DNA from: Gnetum montanum | Taxonomy: Eukaryota > Streptophyta > Gnetopsida > Gnetales > Gnetaceae | NCBI GenBank assembly: GCA_015680685.1 | Contig: MNCI01006837.1 | Location: 672,167-736,166 of the forward strand | DNA length: 64,000 nucleotides | Direction of reading: 5' to 3' | In this document: one piece after another, positions 51,101-63,100 of the stretch | How positions within the stretch are numbered: position 1 is the stretch's first letter | Layout: each line of letters opens with the position of its first letter | Notes under the pieces: generated by a model | The model's input: the letters and a program-made list of their open reading frames with translations, nothing else | The model's database searches: none | What the model was told of the DNA's origin: nothing | Made by a program: the position numbers and the translations under genes

Positions 51101-54100
51101 TCTCCATTGACATTCCACAAGTGCTAGGGGAGGAGGACAATCATCAGTTGTTGGCACCCTTTACTAGGGGGGAGTTGGAGGAGGCGCTAGCATCCATGAA
51201 GGGAGGCAGGGCACTAGGCCCTAATGGGTGGTCGGTGGAATTCTTTTGGATGTTTTCCAAGGAGATGGAGGGAAATATTCTGGACGGCAACACAAATACC
51301 CCACACAACTGTTGAGGATTCTACTGTTGAGGCTAATAAATGTGTAGCCAACACAACTAATAAAACATAAATACCCCACTGTCAGGGGGTGACGGCAATT
51401 ATGGTGGGGCAGGCTCCCCAAAAAAATCAAATATTTTATCTAGTTGATGAAACATAGTGCTTTACCCGTGCGGCACATGCTACGGAGGGGATTATAGGTG
51501 AATGCCATATGTCCACTTTGCATGGCGAGGGAGGAAATAGCGGAACACTTTGCATGGCAATGCACTTATTCACAAAGTGTGGTAGGCAACGTGAATTCTG
51601 CAACTAACTACACTGAACGGGGACTCACTGGCCATGGCTATCCTCTAGCAATTGTGGCAAACCAGAAACTCCTAGGTTTTTAGGAATATTGATCCCCCAT
51701 TGCCGATGCAAGTGGCAACTATCAGTTTTCGTGCATGGAAGGAGGTGTAGGTGGCCATGGGGTTTACCCCAACATACGAGCCATCATGGGAGGAGTACCG
51801 ATCTAATCCGATACTAAGGCATTTGGTGGACAAGGTGGGCTGGACTCCGGTGTTGTAACAACTCTAGGGAGACTTGAAACTGGAAGATGGGCCGTTCTAC
51901 ACGAATTGGCTCGAGGATGTTACTCTATTTAGGGGGTGAGAATTACCAATGTGGCTTTTTCCGAATACTTGTAGGCACCAGCAAAAGGGGAGGATGTGGG
52001 GGTGTAGGGGAGAGGGATGCAAGATACGCAGAGTTTTTTCCTAGGAATGGTGCGCAAGATGACAAGTGGGCAAGTTCCCAAATTGGCATTGGAATCTATG
52101 TGGCAAGACACCGCGATGCTAGTGGACCAATTTTTTGTCCACTCAGCAATGCATGGAAACTGCTAGGGGTATATTTTGAGTTTCTCTACTGCCTTCGAAG
52201 GGGAATTGTAGTGAACCTGCCTAGCTTCTTCTTGGGGGTGTTGTGTCGGAGGAGGCAAGGGATGCACTTGGGGCTAGTTCTTGCGCTCTAGAGAGTGGCG
52301 AGGGGNGGGGGGGGGGGGGGTTGTTTTCCCACGGCAACTTGGGGCTCCAACAATGAGGGTAGTGTACAGGTGTAGATGGAGGCTATGTGTTCCACCATCA
52401 GTGGTGGACATTTCTACTAGTTCAAGTGAGTCCGAAGAGGAGGTTGCAGAGGGGAGCATAGACCAGAGATTTACTAGGGAGGCAAAGGTGGGGGAGTCAT
52501 TGCGACCCCAAGGGAGGCTAGAAGAGCCCCATGGAGGGGATGGGACTCTAACTATGCCAAGGAGGAGGGAGGAAGGGGGGGTGTTGGGAATAGTAGGCTT
52601 GTTGGTGGATCAGGGCATGGTGGAGTATGCCCAGGAGGAGGAGCATGCAATCTAGGCGAGGCGGTTGCAACAACGGGAGGACGAGCTCCAACTGGAGCTA
52701 GAAAGGCTGAGACGCAGGGAGAAGGAGTTCCAACGGGAACTTGAGTGGCTAAGGGAAGCGGCAAGGGTAGAACAGATGCAGTGTGATTTCGTAGATGCAA
52801 CAGCCAAACAGGAGTTGGAAGAGGAGCTACGACAACAAATTCAAGAAGAGCTCCAGGAGGAGGCCAAGCTCCAGGAGGAGCAAGAAAGGGAGGCACAACG
52901 GTGACGCAAGGAAGAGGAACAAGAGGAGGTGCAGATCCAAGTGCGCTTGGATCAAGCTCATGAGGATCACACGCACACATGGCTGGAGGAAGGGAAATGC
53001 CCCTATGTGATCTTGAACATCAGGCATACCACACCATGGGCCACGCTCTAGCGCCATATCCACCACGAGAGTCAAAAACTGCATCTAGATGGGAAGGGGA
53101 ACACTATGGAGCATGTGAGGAAGGAGGCAAGCTTCAAAGAATTTCAGGAGGCAGTGGCCTTTGTGGCTTCACAACGTTATCAGGCTATGTTGGATACCCT
53201 CCATAGCCAAGAGAGGCATTGTTGCCATTGCTCAATGTTCCCTTTGCGGCTTTAGGTGGTTTAGTTTGGCCTTAGTGAAGGTTTTTTGGGTGGGGTCTGA
53301 TTTTGTCACTTTTTCTGTTGCTGTTGTTGTCCTAATCCCTCAAAGGGATTTTTGGTGGGTGAGTGGGGGATCGTTACCACCCCCCCCCCCCCCCCCCCCC
53401 CCCCCCCNATTATATTATCTACATCTACAAATTAGTTTTAGTATAGAAATTCCAAATCACAAAACACTTAGAATCATGACATAGAATTTCCGTATTAACA
53501 AAACATAAAAAATTATCAAATTTCTCACCATTATCAAATATATATATATAATTTCTATTAATAAACAACCCAAAATTATCTAGAATCATCCAGATCACAA
53601 TCCTGTAGCTGCCTCGAATCAACTGGAATCAGAATTGTGATTTTCACACCATTTCAAATTGTGTTGAGCCAGATCGTGATTTTGCTCCCATTTCATAAGT
53701 ACAATCATAAGTGCCCAATTTGTAACTTGAACTCATAACCAATTGGCTAATAAACCACTGGATTAGCAATTGTGCTACCACTCTATTGGGTTTAAAGGAG
53801 ATTTATATTATGGGAAATTTAGATCACAGTCAAAAGCTCCTTTATGATTTAAATGCTATTTTTCTAATTTTAATGTTAAGACAAGGCTGGGATGATGATG
53901 ATGATGTTTCTAACTTTACAAATTTTGACTAGATGTTTCTTTTAACGTTAACAGTTTGCTAGAATTTTCTTTTTAAAATGTAGTAAACATAACAATGTTA
54001 ATAAATTGCGAATGAAACTATATCAAATTTACGTAAAGGTCTTATGAAAGGAAAAGAAATTTAAGTGTTACTCACCTAGTTTTTTCATAAGTTCAATTTC

Positions 54101-57100
54101 ATCATTAGTTGCTGAAAAGGTACGTTCAGTGCTTATACTTTTCCGATGCTCTTCTTCCGGAGGTTCTGCTCCTCCCAAACCTAATCCTACAGAAAAGAAG
54201 AAGTCTACCAAAACAAAAAGACATAAGTCTACCAAAACAAAAACACATTTAAAAAAAAACAATCATTAAGTTAACCAGAAAGCCAACTTTAAGTTAAAGG
54301 AAAGATTAGGCTGAAATCCTTTGTCATAATAGTGAAAACGATGACAATATATTATTATTCAGTCATATGTTTGGCACTTTCACCAAGGTGAGCCTAAACA
54401 TAGTGGTCTACACTTGTATTGTTTGGATCTCCAGAGTGAGCATAAATTGTATCTATGCCTCTAGCTGACTTAATTACCACTGTCATGATCCAACATGGTC
54501 TTCTGATCATCAATCACAAATTGAAAACCCTTCTAAGAAGACATGATTACACGTCAATGTCAACACACTCTTCACAAGAAACCAAGTTTTTCCATATTTA
54601 GATTCTTTAATGCATTTATCAGGAATACTGTTAACGAGCATTTTATAAAATTTTTGTTACTGACTTCAGATAATTATATTCAATTTACATTATATTCAAA
54701 TCGTGTCAGCAAAATTTCATTTGACGCAAGAATTGAGTGTTTATATAAGAGTAAAATAAGATAGGACATGCAAAAGAGATCATTGTATCATGCATCTCAA
54801 ACCTGCTGAGCTCTTTGAAAATAGTGCACACACCATAGCACGTTTTTCAAGCAGATCTTTACAGGTGTTGACACCTAAAACATTTTTGAGGATTTGCTCT
54901 GTGACTTTCCCAATTCCACTAACCTATAAGTGCATTCCACTAGTAAAGTTAAGAAAACAGTTGAATCAACATGCTTAAATACAAGTTCATTTTATATATT
55001 TTATGAGCATGCAAATAATCCAAGCAAAAGCCTAGTGCTAAAAATAGAAAATCGTACGGTATTTGTTTAGAAATTATCAATTGCGTAAAAGAGTTGGCAA
55101 CACAAGGGGTATACGTAATGACCTGATTTTCCTATACAGGCCCACTTTCTGAACAAATAATTTAATTGAAATGATTATTAGTCACTTTTTCTGTGTGAAG
55201 TTCAATATCAGCCGTTGGTCAAAAGTAATTTATTCAACAGTTGTAATAATCTCTAGACGTGGCATTTGCAGGAATTTTCACAAGTGGCCCTTCCATTATC
55301 TACCCAAGCAGCAATCGAATTAATTTATAGCTATTAGGACCCTTGTTTCCTTTCAATTCTAATTTTGTTTAAGAGTAAAAAGTGTTATTAGCATAGCTGC
55401 ATTGTGATTTCATGCTTCATATTTAATGAAGCTATACAACGACCAAGCTGATAGTTATGTGGTAAATATACATTGATATAAGGTCTTTGATACTTTTAAG
55501 GTTACTTTGGTTGTAATAGTTATATCTAAATATATGCCATCATTATCTAGTGTATCTTGCTTTTCTACAAATATTTGTCTTTTGCTATAGCTTTTTATTA
55601 ACACCCCAAATCCTTTTGCTATTTTAAGTTCAAGCATGGATATTGAAAGTGGTGTAAAGGTTGTCAAGGCAGCAGTGACCATTCTCCCCAGTAGCAATTA
55701 TTTTCTTTTTTTGATTTTTCAGTATTGGTTTTAAGGCTGTACAACCAAGTGGACATCCCCAAAATTGGAAAATTCCTTTCTGTATTGTTTTTTGAAGTTT
55801 TCTACTCAGGGTCAGCATGTATACTCTGAATCTTTTTTTCTTATTATTAATTTTTTTTGGAGTCCGACACCCTGTAAGAGTAAAGTCAGTTTTGTTATGT
55901 TGCTATGTTAATAAATAAGTTGTACATTTATGTTATGTACCTTCAATAGACGTTTTTATATATGTATATAGATAACAAGGTTCATATCTAACTTTGAAGA
56001 CTTACTATTCTTATTGAATTTAATCTGTTGGTACGTTAGATGATGCCTTTCTTTTAATGTATATTTTTCAACTTTTTCAAATTATTAATAGGCCACATAA
56101 GGTTCTTCAGGACTAGCAAAATTATCATCATGGGTCTGAAATTATGGTATCTATATGATTCAACTAATTTTATTTAGCTCTGAATAGCCGTGAATGGTGC
56201 AAAATAACACATATTGCCAATGCCATGTAGTTGGGATAAGCCTAGGAGGATGACGATGATGATCTGTAATTCTTATATAATGTAATGGATTGACAAAGGA
56301 TGTTACTTGATCATCCAATTACAAAAAGAAATGTCACTTGAGCTAATGAATGCATTGTTTCAGAACACATAAAAACTTAAACAGAGAAATAGAGAAATTG
56401 TGTGTGAAACAAGAATATAGAAATGAGAGCACAATAAAAAGGGAGACAAAGGAATAATAAAAATGAGTCTCAGAGATCATGGTTGATATCATTATTCATT
56501 AAGAAGCAGGAAAAAAGAAAATCTATCGATAAGCCAATAGAGAGAAGAGGCATTACCCATAAGAAAGCAGAGCTACTCTGACCATGAGAGACAAAGGATT
56601 AATGTAGTCATTTGTACAGTGGTGCGAATGAAAAGATCATCTATCTGGGAAGGTCATAAGTTGAAAATGATAACAAATCAAGTTAAAGATTGAATATAAA
56701 ACCAATCCTCACTCCAACAGAAAGTTGCATTGGAATTAAGTCTAACCAACCAAAGAAGTTGAGATGTGAAAGAATCTCAGACAGAGAGATACTGTTGGCT
56801 GAAGTGGCATTGAGTTGTTGACAGCTGTACGTAAGTTGTTGAAAAATTCAAACGGTAAATATCTCATCTATAAATATATAAGTGTAGGTGTAGGTTAAGA
56901 AAAGATCAACAATTTTCTCTCCCTCTCTTCCACTCTTTCTTCTACAACCACTTCCTCTCTGTGCTGTGTCTCTCATTGTTCTTTCAATTACTACTCTTTG
57001 AATTGCAGTCTTCTTCCACAAGATGCAAAATATTTGGGAACTTCATCAGAGGACTAGCACAAGGAAGAACGGTAGTCGAAGGAATAGCACACGTAGAATA

Positions 57101-60100
57101 TCACTACAGAGACAAATCTCTCTCCCACTGGAAATGAGATCACCAGATGCCAATCCCAAGAAGAGGAGAAAACCACACAACCCAAGGAACACGAGCAGGA
57201 AGCAGTTGAAGAATAAAAGAGAACTCCTAGTCCAATCCCACAGCAGCAGCAGCAGCCAGCACAAGAGGACCACAACACATAGACCAATAAGAATGTGGAG
57301 GTAGAAAGTTCAACGTAGCCCCAGAAGATGAATAAATAGAGGAAGATGTCCACTGCAAAGCTTGCCAAGCTCATTATGAATGCCAAGGAGAAGATCAGAA
57401 AGTGAAGGCCATATCTCAGATAGAGAAAAGCAAGATGGACAGAATTATCGCTTTGGGTTTCTGCCCTTTCAGCAGACTTGGGCTATCAAGGGATGCCTCC
57501 ATACAAACTATTCAGTCAACATAGTTGTCCAAGAATTTCCATCATGATAAGAACCCTGAAGGGTTTCCAACATTTTAACTAATCACATATACCTATGAGG
57601 TGCTGCAAAGGGATGATGTAAAAAGGAATAAAATCCTACAACATGGTATGTATTTCTGGAATTGCTTGTCTTGCTCACAAAATTAAGGTGAGAACTTTCT
57701 TTCGTATGCTAATGTTTGAGAGGGGGTGACATTTCCCCCAGTTTCCATTGTTCCATTGCTATGATACTATTAACCCACGTAATCTGGTCATTTTTGTTAC
57801 AATGAGTGGGAACAGGCTCTCTTTCTTCATGACTCTATTTGGGCGCTTCTTTTTCAGTTAACAGGCCTGTGTGTGTTTGCACTATCATCATACTTGTACA
57901 TTCTCTTTCTTTAATATAAAGCCAGAACATTCTTCCAAAAAAATTATTTGGGTACTTGAAAGTATACAATACAATTTTAAAAATTACTAGTGTTTCAAGA
58001 AAAACAGAAATGAATCTATAATTCATAATTACATTTATCCAAACAAAATAGTAGAAAAGCAATGTCAAAATAACCTTTCTTATTGGTAATGAAGACATGA
58101 AAGCCTTGATTGCACTCTGCTCATTTGGCAGGATAAATTGTCCATTAGGCTTGTTGATATCTGAACATACCTGAATATGTTATGTTGTAAAATAATTAAA
58201 TTAATCCAGGAAATGAATTGCAAACAATTTTACATTTTCAACATTCAACTGAAAAAGAATATAAAATCGTTGGCAAATTTGTGGCTCCAGTGTATTTATT
58301 GGTCCAAATGAATGAGGACAGAAAAAATGAACTGTTTTATGTCAGATTATGTTGGCAAATTGCCAAATTTTACTTGTAAGTGGATTAGCATGCATCACAA
58401 ATCAACGTTTTGGAGGCAGTATCATGACCGGCACTGCAGAACTTTCTGGGAAAAGTTCAATGGCTCACAAAAGCCAAGTTCACATTTGGTTTGCTAAGTG
58501 AGGAATTTTGGAAGCTTTCATCCAACATAACTGGAAACAATGCTTAAGCAAAAGATCCGGTAAGAATTGACAAATGAACCTTATTTTAGGTTAACTTACG
58601 CAAGAAGAAAAGAAGGATACAATATGCGATAAACAAGCAGCATAGATTATATAGGTAAAGGCAATTTGTTGAAACCAACCACTTTGTTTAGAAAATGAGA
58701 TGAAAATGTAGGAAAAAGGATTTATCGCTGGAATCAAGGGAAACGTTCAATCAGATTCCCTGCTAACTAAGGAGAATGACCACAGTAACTCTGGGGCTTT
58801 AGCCGGGGAACGACCCCTACGTTACCCTGGGCATTCCCCCGCTAATAGGGGATGTTGCAATAGCTTAAAGGATCATTCATTATGTCAATGTAATTAGCAA
58901 ACAGAAGGCATAAAAACGTTGTTTTACTTTGTATGCAAATTAGTCCTCATAAAGCAGTCCCACCTTTGCAAGCAAGCGATTCGCTGCAACTCCAGCACTA
59001 CATGTAAGACCTGTTGCAGCATACACAGAATGTCTAATCTCCATTGCAACCTTCACCATCAGCAGTTTCAAGGTAATAAGTAGGGAAAGTAATAATTTAC
59101 AACATGCAGAACAAGTAGCATATTACGATCAGTATAATTAAAGATAACCAAGAATCAAACTTACAGCTTCGCCAGTTACACCACGTTGCACACACACATC
59201 AGTAATATCTAGATATGCTTCATCCAAACTCCTCGCAATGAATTTTGGATCATACTCTACAAATACTGTCAAATAATTACATTTGCACCCTCAGATATCC
59301 ATATATAAGCCGATTCCAGATGATGAGATGATGAGATATCCATATATAACATTGGCATGGTAGAAAAAAGAAGGCTAAAAGAGGCTTCAAACCTTTTCTG
59401 GTTAATTCACTATAATGTGAATATTTAGCAAAATTTGTAGGCACAAAAATCAAGCCAGGACATAACTTCTGGGCAATGAAGCCAGGCATTGCAGCACGTA
59501 CTCCAAACTTCCTTGCCTGTAAATGTAGAAATTAATTTCATGATTCATTGTAAATTTGCTCATTATTCTTCAAAACTGATAATAGTAAGCATGGTAAGAT
59601 ACACAGAATATGCATTTTCTCATTCCACAAAAATTTGCCAAACCTTGAAGTTGGATCCTGCTGCTCAAAATTTCCAGCCTTTCATGGCTTACAAAACTAA
59701 AACGATGATTTGCTTAAACATCAATTGTTACCTCGTAGTTGGCTGTACAGATCATAGACAAGCCTCCCACTGCCATAGGTTTGCCAGTTAACGTGGGATT
59801 TTCTAGAGTCTCAACAGCTGCATAAAAAGCATCCATATCAACATGTATCCATATTCTTTTGAGATCTCGACAAGCTTCTAGCTCCAAAATTCTTCTGTCT
59901 GCAACCTGTACGTATCAGTATCCATGACATAAATGCCAATAGTTAAAAATAGTTATCTAAAAACACCTTCAGGTCAATGAAGTCTAAATAGTAAAGCATC
60001 AAAGTACACATGAGATTAGAAAACTTCCTATACATATCTGGTCAAGGTTTGACTAACCAGAAACATCAAATGGATACATGGTTTTATGTTTTAAAAAAAT

Positions 60101-63100
60101 GAAATTTTACAAACAATTTTTAAGCAGAAGATCCAACAGCGGACATATATAACAAACCTTTTCAAAATTTTTAATATCACAGTCAGATAGAACAGATGCA
60201 TTATAACACAGTTGTTCTATTCTTTGCTTAGTGTAGGCTGCTTTGCGCTCTTCATTTTCAAAAAATTTAGACCCTTTACTCATCTCATAAACAACTTTCT
60301 GAACTTTTTCTTTGTCAACACCATCCATTCCTAAACAAGCATGAATTCATCATTAGACATACTACAGATTCTGTTTCCATCAAATAAAGAGAGTAAGTTG
60401 AGAAAAGAGAGAAAATAACTAGAATTTTATCAAGAGGTAAATTACCTATAATAATAATATTTTTTTAATAAAAGCTTGTTAGTAAATGCATGTCACACTA
60501 TTAAAATTAAGCATGGATCAACCAGAATCAAATAACTCATCTTTGGACTTACTTTGTTCAAGTAAAAAGAAATTTAGATTACGAACTTTTGGTGTATAAC
60601 CAGGAAATTTTAAGGTTCTAGAAATCAACCAAGGATTCAATCTAAAGAAAAAAAAAACACACAAAATTGAAATTGTCACTGTTACCATACCAATCCATTC
60701 CTAATCATGATTTCCAGCTTTTATCTTTTGCTTGTTTCAAAAACATCAATAGTTAAACATCATCTATATTTCGCATCTGCTTTTGAACCTTTCACTGCCA
60801 GTAACATTCTACCTCTAGCTTGCTTATACTCGATTTGAAATCCAATGCTTTCTCTAAATTGGCCAATTTCAGCATTTTCGCCGACATCCTTTCCAACTTA
60901 AAAAAAAATTACATATGCTGGCAATGCAGTCCAAATTTTATCAGTTCATTGTGTGTGTGCACATGCTTTTTTTCGGTTGGGAGAAAAGGTCAGAAAATAT
61001 TATATACAGAAAATAAAAAATACAAATAGGGGGGCACAAAACAAAAAAGGGAGGGTGAAAGAACTGCATATGAGCATCTATCCTCCTTTAGCCAAAGATC
61101 GTAAGTACTTTCTAAATTCTTGCAGAAGCGTTCTTCTATCTCACACATCTGCTCATCCTCAATCATCTTCTGTTTAGCTTCCTCCTACTGGATTTCCTAA
61201 AACTGTTGACAGCCCCACCTTACAACATCTTCTCTTTTATGCCTCTTGAAGTCCTCCTAGTGCCTCTTCCTTTCCAATTCACTTCACTGATTATATTCCC
61301 TCTGCTACTAGAAATTCATCTCATCCTCCTCCTTCCTAGCTTCCTCCTTGAGCTTCTACCTAATCTATCCACACAAGATATGAGTACCAACCCTCCTACA
61401 TTGCTAGGCCTCCCATTTTAGCCACATCTCCACGTCTTCCATACACTCAGGATCTCAGCTGCCACAAACTCCCCAGCCTCCCTCCTGATACACACTTCAA
61501 AGTCCCAGACACAAAGTCCCAGACACAGGCTCTAGCCTTGGCTAAGACCTCAGCCTCAATCTCCTTTTGTAACTTATCTTCTAACTCCTTTCTGATGTTA
61601 TCTGTGGGCCAAAAGTGTGAATATGGCCAGCAAGGCCCGAACTAGCAACATCAAGGATAGGCTCTGGGGTAGTTTATAGGGCCAATACCTTTGTCATATG
61701 CACCACCGCAAGAATGGAACCTCTACTATATTGGTAAAACTGTCCATAGCATCAATGGACGGACTAGCCTATCTACACAATTGTATGAAGTGGACTGCCT
61801 GAATCTAAGGTAGCAAGGCAACAAAGAACAGAGCCTCCCAAAGCATGAGAATGAGACCAAAATGCTTTTGTCTTCTACTTCTGGTGTAGGCATGCGAAAA
61901 AGAATTCACAGATGTTGACCTACCATTTCAACATCAAACATTTCATAAAGTGTTCAACTAGTTTGGTAGCCCTTTGCCAAATCAATGAAAACAGAGACCT
62001 TAGATGGTTTGGTCATATTCAAAGAAGATATGATAATGAACCTTCCAAAAACAAAAAGCTAAAACATCGTAATTTTAGGAAGTGTGCCAAGAGGAAGACT
62101 AAAAAAAGGCAAATAGAAACAATTCAAGCATATGTCTTTTAACTTTTGATAAAGACATGATGGAAAAGAATTCATTAGCCGACCTTATATTTTTAGAACA
62201 ATGTTAGGATGATGATGGGGAGATGTGTCTAATATGTGAGTGCTTTTAGATTTATGAACTCAATGGTTTCTTTAACAAAAGCCTAGTTTGAATTCTTTCA
62301 AATGCATTCTTCTATACCTTGTCGGTCTTGCTTGAATATAAACATTTTATATGTGGTTAACATAGGGATGTTAACATTTTCTATCACTTTGATCTCCACC
62401 CTAATCGGCATCTGAAAATGCATGAAACATTCCATCTCCTTTGACAAAATTTAATCCCAAATTTATCGTCAACTGTACATACCTTAACACATGTAATAAT
62501 GCTTTGAAATGTGACTCTCTTGGCTCTTGCATGAATCTACATAGGCAAGACGTAGCAAACTCTAGGTCAGGCCTTGTTTGACACAAAAATCTGAGTGATC
62601 CAATGATGCTCTTATAATTTGATGCATCAATAAATGGCATGTCATCTTTTAAGGTTGATTTTCATGTTTAGATGAAGTGAAGCATTTATTGTTTTCACAT
62701 CTTGTAGCCCATACTTATCAAATAGTGATTCTGCAAATTTTGTTTAATGAATCTTAAGCCCTCCTTGAACTTGATCAACTTGTATTCCAAGAAAATATTT
62801 CAACAAACCCTTGTTTTTCATCTCAAATTCAGTCTTCGTATGAGTTTGAAACTCTTCAATTAAATTATCATTAGTTGCCATGAAATCCAGATCATCTACA
62901 TAAAATGAAATCATGATAAAACCTATACCATCATGCTTCTGATATAATGTAAATGGGTGATGAAAACAGGTCTTGCAAACAAAGCTCATAACTTGAGTTT
63001 GCAAATGAGATGTTGAAGAAGTTTCAAAGATTTCTTCTTGCTGATTAGGAGAATGCCGTAAAGGCTTTCAATCAGACTCTGAAAACATGGAATTTCAACA

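Larger units (their letters stand above)
49127..53382 (+). mobile_element. J-family LINE with internal RT deletion (copy E)
   Basis: Starts about 100 bp after copy D with the same GATTTTGAAATGGG-like 5' end. Has ORF1, endonuclease, the N-terminal part of RT, then a jump to zf-RVT, coil and J-like module. It is a distinct subfamily (coil [19 protein letters not shown]) and is truncated at its right by a C homopolymer and N. No target duplication could be read. Confidence 0.85.

Noticed and set aside
57046-57386. Minus-strand hydrophobic frames with poly-Cys and poly-Leu
   Set aside because: They arise from antisense reading of a CAGCAG repeat and Lys/Arg/Asn-rich sequence; no gene structure.
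59489-59791. 100-codon plus-strand frame in the POLK region
   Set aside because: It is the antisense shadow of POLK exons 3 and 4.
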